From Spirochaetaceae bacterium (lineage in GTDB: Bacteria > Spirochaetota > Spirochaetia > SZUA-6 > Fen-1364): a stretch of 5,167 bases of DNA. This document shows, piece by piece, positions 1 to 5,040 of the stretch. A model generated the notes under the pieces. That model did no database searches. It was not told the DNA's origin and saw nothing but the letters and a program-made list of their open reading frames with translations. Numbering within the stretch: the first letter of the stretch is position 1; each line of letters opens with the position of its first letter. Position numbers and translations under genes: made by a program. The stretch covers positions 1 to 5,167 of the forward strand of contig PMZS01000057.1 of assembly GCA_003170115.1 (NCBI GenBank), in the 5' to 3' direction.

Positions 1-236
1 TCGAACCCGTGAGCTTCCGCTCCACGGCGCGCAAGAGCGATGACAAGACGCCCGTCCCCGGAGCCGAGATCCGCGGCCCGCTCACCGTGGACGGCCTCGG
101 ACAGCTCCGCGATGAGAAGAGTCTTCTCCCCGGTGCTGGGGACGTAGATCGCGCCCCGCCCCAGGGGGAAGAAAATGTAGAAGACGAGGAAAAACGCCGC
201 GAGGATGATCGCAATGGCGAGGATCGGTCCGAACAT
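1..236 (-). CDS. Membrane-anchored class I SAM-dependent methyltransferase, FAM173/ATPSCKMT-like (N-terminal part, cut by window edge)
   Basis: Only the first 78 codons are in the window; the gene continues off the left edge. Residues about 4-24 form one hydrophobic helix (begins MFGPILAIAIILAA), followed by GRGAIYVPS at about 26-34 and the SAM-binding motif I, ADLGSGDGR, at about 55-63. A helix followed by a YVP(T/S) element and then a DLGSGDGR glycine loop is the layout of bacterial relatives of FAM173/ATPSCKMT, a family of protein lysine methyltransferases. The substrate cannot be read from this fragment, and motifs after motif I are missing. The expected product is an inner-membrane-anchored enzyme with a cytoplasmic catalytic domain. 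The ATG at 236 is the only usable start in this frame near the helix, and no upstream in-frame ATG, GTG or TTG was found back to the htrA stop. No Shine-Dalgarno is visible; a GC hairpin occupies that place. It follows htrA by 46 bases on the same strand and may be co-transcribed. Confidence 0.8.
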   Translation of the reverse strand, partial: MFGPILAIAIILAAFFLVFYIFFPLGRGAIYVPSTGEKTLLIAELSEAVHGERAADLGSGDGRLVIALARRGAEAHGF

Positions 237-242
237 ATGAAG

Positions 243-263
243 GGGGCCGCCCGCGGCGGCCCC
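243..263 (-). terminator. Perfect 9-bp GC hairpin between htrA and the methyltransferase gene
   Basis: On the plus strand GGGGCCGCC (243-251) pairs perfectly with GGCGGCCCC (255-263) across a 3-base loop. It begins 19 bases past the htrA stop codon and ends 6 bases before the methyltransferase ATG on the minus strand. There is no following T-tract, so a classical rho-independent terminator is not supported. It could be an attenuating or RNA-stabilising stem, or a structure that masks the downstream ribosome binding region. The inverted repeat is seen directly; its function is inference. Confidence 0.4.
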
Positions 264-282
264 ATGCCTTCGATTCGCTGCC

Positions 283-1815
283 CTACCGGGTGATACCGAT
301 CGTGACGTCGGTCCCCTGCCGGGTGATCTTGAATGTCACGTCCCTCTTGCTCTTGTCATTGAGGTCCTTGTAGAAATCCATCACCGTGTGCACGTCCCGC
401 CCGTTGATCTGGTTGATGACGTCGTAGGGACGGAATCCCGCGACCGCCGCGGGTGACTGGTCATCCGGCGTGCTGCCGGCCGCGACGTAGCCGATCATGA
501 CCCCGTCCACTCCCCGGGGGATGCTCGTGTCCCCCGACGACTGGCGGACCTGGTCATTCACGTGCACGACGGTGAGCCCGGGCCACAGGTTCTTGTACGA
601 CAATGCATCGCTGCCCTCGTCGGGCCGCACCGCCAGCCGGATCGTCAGCTTCACCCGCTCGCCATTACGGATGAGCTCGAAATCGTACGGCCGTTCCGCC
701 AGGAGGTCTCCGACGACCTGGGTGAGCTTGTTCGCGTTGGCAATGTCCTGACCGTTGACCCGGGTGATGAAGTCTCCCGGCATCAGGCCCGCCTTCTCGC
801 TGGGCTGGCCGCGGTACACGTTGAGGAGCATCGCCCCCTTTGCCGCGTCCACCCGCAGGTCCTTCGCCACGCCGGGGTAGGTGTCCGCGTTCGGATCGGA
901 GATCTGCACGCCCAGCCATCCGTATTCGACCTTGCCCTTGTTGATGAAATCGTTGATCGCCTTCTTGGCGTTGTTGATCGGCACCGCGAATCCCAGTCCG
1001 ATGCTCCCCCCGTTCGGGGCGGCGATCCACGTGTTGATCCCCACGACCTCGCCCTTGATGTTCACCAGGGCGCCGCCCGAGTTGCCCTGGTTTATGGCCG
1101 CGTCGGTCTGGATATAATCAGTGTTGGTTGCGACGTCCGTCGAAGGACTGCTGCGCCCGACGGCGCTCACGATGCCCATGGTGACCGTGTTCTCGAAACC
1201 GAAGGGATTGCCAACGGCCAGCACGAGGTCTCCGACCTGCAGCTCGCCGGAATCCCCCAGGTCAGCCACGGTCAGCTCGGTGCTGCTGGTGAATGAGACG
1301 ACCGCGAGATCCCGCCTCGTGTCCTTGCCGACGAGCTTCACCTTGCTGAATACCGTCTGGTCCTGGAGCTTCACCGTGATCGTGGAAGCGCTGCCCACGA
1401 CGTGGTTGTTGGTCAGGACATAGTAGGTGTCACCGGACCGCTTCACGATGATGCCCGAGCCGAGTCCCTGCTGAATGCGCGGCTGGCCGCCCTTGTTGCC
1501 CGGCTGCTGGTTGAAGAACCAGTCGAAGGGGTTCACCGTCTGCTGGTTTCCGGCCTGCTCGGTGACGTCCACTTCCACGACGACGGGGAGGACCTTCTTC
1601 GCGACCTCCCGGAACGAGTACTGGATCGTGGCCAGGTTTTTCGTGGCTTCCGCCAGGGCCTGGGGGTTCACGGCCTGTCCCGAGCTTCCCGCACCCTGCG
1701 AGGAGCCCGGACCGGTGGTCTTCTCGGCGCGGCCGGAAGAGAATGTCAGTACTGGGACCGCCACAAGGATCGAAATCGCGGCTATTGCGCTGATGATCAT
1801 ATGTCGATGTCTCAT
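283..1815 (-). CDS. htrA: Do/HtrA family serine protease with two PDZ domains
   Basis: This is a complete 510-residue, two-PDZ protease of the DegP/DegQ type, an envelope quality-control enzyme that degrades or chaperones misfolded exported proteins. A basic N-terminus (MRHRH) and a hydrophobic segment at about 6-25 give export by a signal peptide or uncleaved anchor; there is no lipobox. A Ser/Gly-rich linker follows (about 32-48). A Q/N-rich, Phe-containing LA-type loop (about 89-115, NPFDWFF) precedes the protease core. The catalytic triad is visible: His138 in TNNHVV, Asp169 in RRDLAV and Ser246 in GNSGGAL. PDZ1 starts near GWLGVQI (about 299-397) and PDZ2 covers about 408-510, ending at the C-terminus. 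The start at 1815 is set by AGGAGG nine bases upstream and by the export signal right after it. The frame stays open upstream, but that stretch is antisense to another gene. A TATAAT box lies just upstream. Distinguishing DegP from DegQ or DegS is not possible, although two PDZ domains argue against DegS. Confidence 0.96.
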   Translation of the reverse strand: MRHRHMIISAIAAISILVAVPVLTFSSGRAEKTTGPGSSQGAGSSGQAVNPQALAEATKNLATIQYSFREVAKKVLPVVVEVDVTEQAGNQQTVNPFDWFFNQQPGNKGGQPRIQQGLGSGIIVKRSGDTYYVLTNNHVVGSASTITVKLQDQTVFSKVKLVGKDTRRDLAVVSFTSSTELTVADLGDSGELQVGDLVLAVGNPFGFENTVTMGIVSAVGRSSPSTDVATNTDYIQTDAAINQGNSGGALVNIKGEVVGINTWIAAPNGGSIGLGFAVPINNAKKAINDFINKGKVEYGWLGVQISDPNADTYPGVAKDLRVDAAKGAMLLNVYRGQPSEKAGLMPGDFITRVNGQDIANANKLTQVVGDLLAERPYDFELIRNGERVKLTIRLAVRPDEGSDALSYKNLWPGLTVVHVNDQVRQSSGDTSIPRGVDGVMIGYVAAGSTPDDQSPAAVAGFRPYDVINQINGRDVHTVMDFYKDLNDKSKRDVTFKITRQGTDVTIGITR

Positions 1816-1824
1816 TTTGCCTGT

Positions 1825-1830
1825 CCTCCT
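1825..1830 (-). promoter_or_regulatory. Ribosome binding site of htrA (AGGAGG)
   Basis: A full AGGAGG on the minus strand lies 9 bases before the ATG at 1815. It fixes the htrA start and excludes the long upstream extension of the open frame. Confidence 0.9.
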
Positions 1831-1846
1831 GTGCAATAAGATATCC

Positions 1847-1852
1847 ATTATA
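1847..1852 (-). promoter_or_regulatory. Predicted -10 box (TATAAT) of the htrA promoter
   Basis: A consensus TATAAT on the minus strand would start transcription at about 1840, giving a leader of roughly 25 bases that contains the AGGAGG. No good -35 hexamer lies at 16-18 bases. The best match, TTAACA (1880-1875), is 22 bases away, so activator dependence or a different -35 use is possible. The hexamer is seen directly; promoter activity is inferred. Confidence 0.6.
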
Positions 1853-1875
1853 GGTTGGGGATTGGGAGCACGTGT

Positions 1876-1891
1876 GTTAATTTTCGTTAAT
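1876..1891. repeat. GTTAAT direct repeat with 10-bp period in the divergent control region
   Basis: GTTAAT occurs at 1876-1881 and again at 1886-1891, separated by TTTC, so the two copies lie on the same face of the helix. The pair sits just upstream of both predicted -10 boxes (1847-1852 minus, 1896-1901 plus). A CACGTG palindrome lies beside it at 1869-1874. The placement suits an operator for a regulator of both divergent genes, but no regulator is known from this window and short AT-rich repeats can arise by chance. Confidence 0.4.
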
Positions 1892-1892
1892 C

Positions 1893-1901
1893 TGGTATCA
1901 T
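1893..1901 (+). promoter_or_regulatory. Predicted extended -10 promoter of the metalloprotease-like/nitroreductase/DUF6062 operon
   Basis: TG-G-TATCAT (TG at 1893-1894, hexamer 1896-1901) is an extended -10 element. It places the transcription start near 1908, about 30 bases before the ATG at 1939. No strong -35 is present, which extended -10 promoters often do without. The element includes the in-frame ATG at 1900, so that ATG should not be in the transcript and the 1939 start is favoured. Confidence 0.5.
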
Positions 1902-1926
1902 GGCTGACGCATCGTGTCCAGAGCGC

Positions 1927-1931
1927 GGAGG
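1927..1931 (+). promoter_or_regulatory. Ribosome binding site (GGAGG) deciding the start at 1939
   Basis: GGAGG lies 7 bases before ATG 1939, a near-ideal spacing. The alternative in-frame ATG at 1900 has no comparable site. Confidence 0.8.
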
Positions 1932-1938
1932 CAGCCGG

Positions 1939-2733
1939 ATGAGCAACGACCAGATCAAGAAAGTCCTCCTGACCCTGAGGAAGAGCGCCCACGATTTCAC
2001 GGTGATCCTTTCCGGCAAGAAGAGCAGGAAGGTCCACGGCTTGTACAAGCCGGACACCCGGGAGATCATCATTCACAACAAGAACTTCACCAACGACAAC
2101 GAGCTCATGTACACCGCCATCCACGAGTACGCGCATCACCTCCAGTTCACGACTTCGGCCACGCCCATCTCGGCGCGCACGCATACCACGGCATTCTGGA
2201 ACCTCCTGCACACGCTCCTTTTCGAGGCGGAAGAGAAGGGCATCTACACGAACCCGTTCGAGGGCATCGAAGAGTTCCGCGACCTTACGCGGCAGATCCG
2301 CGGCAAGTTCCTCGAGGGCAGCGGCACGCTCATGAAGGAGCTGGGGAAGCTTCTCGTCCAGGCGCACGAGCTGTGCGAGAAGCACGGGACCATCTACTCC
2401 GACTACCTGGACCGGGTGCTCGCCCTTCCGCGGACGAGCGCGAACATTATCGTGAAGGCGCATACACTGGACCTGGATCCCCGGGTCGGATTCGAGAACA
2501 TGCGCGGTCTCGTCTCGATCCGCGACGAGACCGCGCGCGGGCGGGCCCAGGAGGAGCTTCGCGCCGGGCACAGCCCGGACATGGTGAAAGCGAAGTACGG
2601 CGCTTCGGCTCCCCCGAAGAACCCGCGTGACGCGCTCCAGGCCGAGCGCGAGCGCATTGAAAAGAGCATGGAGCGAATGAAGAAGCGGCTGAAAGAGATT
2701 GAAAAAAGGCTGACGGAGCTGGAGAAGGAGTGA
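1939..2733 (+). CDS. SprT/WLM-like zinc metalloprotease-fold protein with C-terminal coiled coil
   Basis: This is a 264-residue cytoplasmic protein with no signal peptide or membrane segment. A gluzincin-type zinc site is visible: HEYAHH at about 62-67 supplies two histidines (62 and 66) and the catalytic Glu63. THTTAFW at about 81-87 resembles the H-x-x-x-F-W element of SprT, WLM and YgjP-like proteins, in which the His (here His82) is the third ligand. The middle (about 100-220) matches nothing I recognise. The last 30 or so residues (about 235-264, ERERIEKSMERMKKR then LKEIEKRLTELEKE) are a highly charged heptad-like coiled coil, suggesting self-association or a partner. SprT-type proteins act on DNA-protein crosslinks, but no DNA-binding part is evident here and the substrate is unknown. 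The start at 1939 is set by GGAGG at 1927-1931 and the promoter position. It is the first gene of a likely operon; its last codons carry the ribosome binding site of the nitroreductase. The zinc site is firm, the family placement moderate. Confidence 0.85.
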   Translation: MSNDQIKKVLLTLRKSAHDFTVILSGKKSRKVHGLYKPDTREIIIHNKNFTNDNELMYTAIHEYAHHLQFTTSATPISARTHTTAFWNLLHTLLFEAEEKGIYTNPFEGIEEFRDLTRQIRGKFLEGSGTLMKELGKLLVQAHELCEKHGTIYSDYLDRVLALPRTSANIIVKAHTLDLDPRVGFENMRGLVSIRDETARGRAQEELRAGHSPDMVKAKYGASAPPKNPRDALQAERERIEKSMERMKKRLKEIEKRLTELEKE

Positions 2734-2739
2734 TCAATC

Positions 2740-3252
2740 ATGGATGTGTTTGACGCCATCGCCGCGCGGAAGAGCGTCCGCGTTTTCATTGACCGGCCGG
2801 TGGAGGAAGAGGTCCTCAACAGGATCCTGGAAGCGGCCCGCCTTGCCCCCTCGGCGCGCAACGGCCAGGAATGGCGGTTCGTGGCGGTGAGGGAAAGGGC
2901 CATGAGGGAGAGGATCGCGACGGAAGCGGCCCGGCAGCCGTTCATCGGCACGGCGGGGGTTCTCCTTGCCTGCTGCGCGCAGACCGACGGCAGAATCATG
3001 CGCTGCGGTCAGGCGGCCTACCCGATCGACGTGGCCATTGCCATGGACCATCTCACCCTGGCCGCGACGGCACTCGGGCTTGGCACCTGCTGGATCGGCT
3101 CATTTGACGAGACGCTTGTAAAGCAGTTGCTCGGCATTCCCCCTGAAATGCGGGTGGTCCAGCTCATGCCATTGGGATACCCGGTGGACCCGGCCCCGGT
3201 CGTCAAGGGCAGGCTCGCGCTGGAGGAAATAGTCCACCTGGATCGCTGGTAG
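2740..3252 (+). CDS. Nitroreductase family FMN-dependent oxidoreductase
   Basis: This 170-residue protein is compact for a family whose members usually run about 170-220 residues, and looks like a complete single domain. The N-terminal ARKSVRVF (about 9-16) is the FMN-phosphate-binding R-x-S-x-R type motif. APSARNGQEW (about 36-45) is the conserved flavin-contact segment. GLGTCWIG (about 113-120) and MPLGYP (about 143-148) are the typical C-terminal family motifs. These enzymes are normally cytoplasmic homodimers that use NAD(P)H to reduce nitro compounds, quinones or flavins, or serve dehalogenase or flavin-related roles. The physiological substrate cannot be told from sequence. AAGGAG at 2725-2730, inside the end of the preceding gene, lies 9 bases before the ATG. 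With only 6 bases between the genes, translational coupling and co-transcription are likely. Confidence 0.93.
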   Translation: MDVFDAIAARKSVRVFIDRPVEEEVLNRILEAARLAPSARNGQEWRFVAVRERAMRERIATEAARQPFIGTAGVLLACCAQTDGRIMRCGQAAYPIDVAIAMDHLTLAATALGLGTCWIGSFDETLVKQLLGIPPEMRVVQLMPLGYPVDPAPVVKGRLALEEIVHLDRW

Positions 3253-3265
3253 GGTGGGAAGACCG

Positions 3266-3985
3266 ATGCCGAAGCTGGAGATCAGCAAGGTACATGATGC
3301 GTATGCACGGCCCGGCGAATGTCCTCTCTGCGTGCTGGAGGAGGACGCCGGGAAGACCTGCCTCAAATCCTTCCAGCATTCACGGGTCATGGAACCGAAC
3401 GTGCGGGTGCAGACCAACAGGCAGGGTTTCTGTCCGACCCACTCACGGCAGCTCTACGAGGGGGAGGGCAAGCTGGGACTCAGTCTCGTCGTGCACACCC
3501 GCCTCCAGCACCTGCTGCCGGAGATCGGCTCAACCCTTGACGCCGTCGTGCGGGCGTCCGAGGGCCGGAACGTGAAAGACCGGGTCGCCGCGGCGGCCGC
3601 CCCACTTTCCGGCCTCCATGACTCCTGCTTCATCTGCGGGCTTGTTCGGGCAGACAGTGAAAGGTACATCCTGACCATTCTCTACCTGTGGAGCAAAGAT
3701 CCGGGATTTCCCCCGGTTTTTCGCGCATCAAAGGGATTCTGCATTCCTCACTTCCTGACGGTGCTCGACCGGGCATCGAAATCCATGCGGGCTGACCGAT
3801 TCAGGCGCTGGCTCGCCGAGGCGATACCACTGATGAAGGAGAGCCTCGAAGGACTGGAAAAGGAGCTGCGCGCTTTTTCCCAGCTCCACCAGGCCGGAAA
3901 CGTGAGCCTGGGCACTGAGGTCGAGAGGTCGGCGCTCGGCCGGACACTCCAGAAGCTCAGCGGAGGGCTGTTCGGAGCGCGCTGA
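3266..3985 (+). CDS. DUF6062-like protein with two CxxC...GFCxxH putative metal-binding modules
   Basis: This is a 239-residue protein of unknown function that resembles the DUF6062 family. It contains two similar modules. The first has ECPLC (Cys19, Cys22) and, after a QTNRQGFCPTH segment, Cys56 and His59. The second has SCFIC (Cys121, Cys124) and ASKGFCIPH with Cys159 and His162. Two C-x2-C plus C-x2-H sets, each 34-35 residues apart, suggest an internal duplication and two zinc or other metal sites. There is no signal peptide or membrane segment, so it should be cytoplasmic. The C-terminal third is helical and charged. The ATG at 3266 is chosen over an in-frame GTG at 3254; a weak purine stretch (GGGA, 3256-3259) lies 6 bases upstream. 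It is the last gene of the likely operon, 13 bases after the nitroreductase stop. Its stop codon lies in the left arm of a hairpin shared with the convergent gene. Biochemical role is unknown. Confidence 0.85.
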   Translation: MPKLEISKVHDAYARPGECPLCVLEEDAGKTCLKSFQHSRVMEPNVRVQTNRQGFCPTHSRQLYEGEGKLGLSLVVHTRLQHLLPEIGSTLDAVVRASEGRNVKDRVAAAAAPLSGLHDSCFICGLVRADSERYILTILYLWSKDPGFPPVFRASKGFCIPHFLTVLDRASKSMRADRFRRWLAEAIPLMKESLEGLEKELRAFSQLHQAGNVSLGTEVERSALGRTLQKLSGGLFGAR

Positions 3986-4003
3986 AGATCCGGGCTCTTC
4001 AGC
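3981..4003. terminator. Hairpin shared by two convergent gene ends, with a stop codon in each arm
   Basis: GCTGAAGA (3981-3988) and TCTTCAGC (3996-4003) form a perfect 8-bp stem with a 7-base loop. The plus-strand TGA (3983-3985) and the minus-strand TGA (4001-3999) are the same position of each arm. There is no T-tract on either side, so a bidirectional intrinsic terminator is possible but not well supported. No other terminator-like signal separates the two genes. Confidence 0.4.
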
Positions 4004-4979
4004 CAGTTGAGCTTTCCGATCCCGCCGCTCTCAGCTCTTTCACGATGAGATCAAGATCCGGAGGAATCGGAGCCTCGATGACGATCGGCGCGCCGGTCAC
4101 GGGATGCGTGAAGCTCGCCGACCGCGCGTGAAGGCAGTGACGGGAGGGCAGGAGGGCGGCAGGCCCTTGCGCGGCCAGAAACAGAACCTCGTCCTTGTAC
4201 AGGAGATCCCCGCGGACCGGGTGGCCGATCGCCGCCAGGTGAACGCGTATCTGGTGCTGGCGCCCGGTGAGGGGTGTGACGCGGACCAGGGTATGGCCGG
4301 GGAGCCGCTCGATGACCGCGTATCTCGTGGCCGATTCCTTGCCGTCGCTCCGACAGGCCATCTTCAAACGCACCCCGCTGGCCGTGTCCGGCCCGATCGG
4401 AAGCTCGATCAATCCTTCCTGATCACGAATCGTGCCCTCTACCAGGGCGAGGTATTCGCGGGAGATGAGCCTTCGCGTGACGAGGGCCTGCATCGCCTTG
4501 TGCACCGCGCGCGTCATGGCCAGGAGGACGATCCCGCTGGTGAAAACGTCCAGCCGATTCACCAGCGTGGGGTAGAACGTCATATCGCCGCGCTCCAGGC
4601 TTTCCCGGATGAGTGTCTCGTACCTCAGCCGCGCGAACTGCACCACCGTGCCCGACTGGCGCTTCCCCGTCGGGTGCGACGCCACGCCCGCGGGCTTGCT
4701 CACGGCAAGGAGATGTCCGTCCTCGTAGAGGACCTCGAGGTCCGGAACGGGGCCGCGCTCCGGCAGCCCTCGCCAGGAAACGCTGATCTCGTCTCCGGCG
4801 CGCAGCCGCGTTGCCGTGGAATAGCGCCGGCCGTTCAGGAGAGACTCTCCCATCTGGATCTTCTGCCGGATACGCGTGCGCGAGAGCCAGGGAAGCTCAC
4901 GGGAGAGGAAGACGTCGGCGCGGAGCCCGGCCCGGGACGGGGGCACATGAAGGAGGGAGGGGACCTGGCCAGAGCTCAT
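3999..4979 (-). CDS. RluA family pseudouridine synthase with S4 domain
   Basis: The 326-residue protein is of normal length for an RluC/RluD-type enzyme, which isomerises specific uridines in rRNA (or tRNA) to pseudouridine in the cytoplasm. Residues about 17-70 form an S4 RNA-binding domain (SRTRIRQKIQMGESLLNG at about 33-50). The catalytic domain follows from about 80, with VSKPAGV at 93-99 and the signature NRLDVFTSG at 141-149, where Asp144 is the catalytic aspartate. PLTGRQHQIRVHLAAIGHP (236-254) is the conserved C-terminal family segment. The target uridine cannot be assigned from sequence. The ATG at 4979 is preferred because AAGAAGG lies 7 bases before it. An in-frame ATG at 5012 would add 11 residues but has no ribosome binding site. 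It converges on the DUF6062-like gene and diverges from the transporter gene. Confidence 0.95.
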   Translation of the reverse strand: MSSGQVPSLLHVPPSRAGLRADVFLSRELPWLSRTRIRQKIQMGESLLNGRRYSTATRLRAGDEISVSWRGLPERGPVPDLEVLYEDGHLLAVSKPAGVASHPTGKRQSGTVVQFARLRYETLIRESLERGDMTFYPTLVNRLDVFTSGIVLLAMTRAVHKAMQALVTRRLISREYLALVEGTIRDQEGLIELPIGPDTASGVRLKMACRSDGKESATRYAVIERLPGHTLVRVTPLTGRQHQIRVHLAAIGHPVRGDLLYKDEVLFLAAQGPAALLPSRHCLHARSASFTHPVTGAPIVIEAPIPPDLDLIVKELRAAGSESSTG

Positions 4980-4986
4980 GCGCGCA

Positions 4987-4993
4987 CCTTCTT
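4987..4993 (-). promoter_or_regulatory. Ribosome binding site (AAGAAGG) deciding the pseudouridine synthase start
   Basis: AAGAAGG on the minus strand is 7 bases before the ATG at 4979. The alternative ATG at 5012 has no purine-rich site at the right distance. Confidence 0.65.
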
Positions 4994-5020
4994 GCCTGCC
5001 GTCATATTCCATGCTTGAAT
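4992..5020 (+). promoter_or_regulatory. Possible promoter of the EamA-type transporter gene
   Basis: TTGCCT (4992-4997) and TTGAAT (5015-5020) are 17 bases apart, and TGC just before the second hexamer makes it an extended -10. Both hexamers are only partial matches. The inferred start near 5027 would lie past the in-frame ATG at 5011 and before the GTG at 5041. Confidence 0.3.
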
Positions 5021-5030
5021 CGACGGCTCA

Positions 5031-5036
5031 GGGGAG
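5031..5036 (+). promoter_or_regulatory. Ribosome binding site (GGGGAG) favouring the GTG start at 5041
   Basis: GGGGAG ends 4 bases before GTG 5041, slightly close but purine-rich throughout (GGGGAGAAG). The in-frame ATG at 5011 has only pyrimidine-rich sequence upstream. Confidence 0.5.
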
Positions 5037-5040
5037 AAGC

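Noticed and set aside
9..293. 94-codon plus-strand open frame at the left edge
   Set aside because: The opposite strand encodes a membrane helix plus a SAM-binding motif in a clean frame; the plus-strand product is charged and featureless.
562..1296. 244-codon plus-strand open frame opposite htrA
   Set aside because: It is antisense to the conserved protease and PDZ domains; its composition (many R, V, H, D) is that of a mirror frame and no motif is recognisable.
1900..1938. Upstream ATG (1900) as start of the metalloprotease-like gene
   Set aside because: It overlaps the predicted -10 box and lacks a ribosome binding site, while ATG 1939 has GGAGG at 7 bases.
1816..2571. Open frame continuing 252 codons upstream of the htrA start on the minus strand
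   Set aside because: It runs antisense through the metalloprotease-like gene, has no family motifs, and precedes a clear AGGAGG-ATG-signal segment. It is a by-product of high-GC coding sequence on the other strand.
2403..2999. 198-codon minus-strand open frame across the metalloprotease-like/nitroreductase junction
   Set aside because: It is Ser/Arg-rich mirror-frame product, spans the junction of two real genes, and has no ribosome binding site or domain that I can recognise.
2817..3096. Several cysteines in the nitroreductase (C78, C79, C89, C117) as a possible Fe-S cluster
   Set aside because: Cys117 is in the common GLGTCWIG family motif and the others lie at positions where this subgroup often has Cys; there is no CxxC-type cluster spacing.
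4104..5018. 304-codon plus-strand open frame opposite the pseudouridine synthase
   Set aside because: It is fully antisense to a motif-complete RluA-family gene; the translated product is low-complexity and unlike any family.
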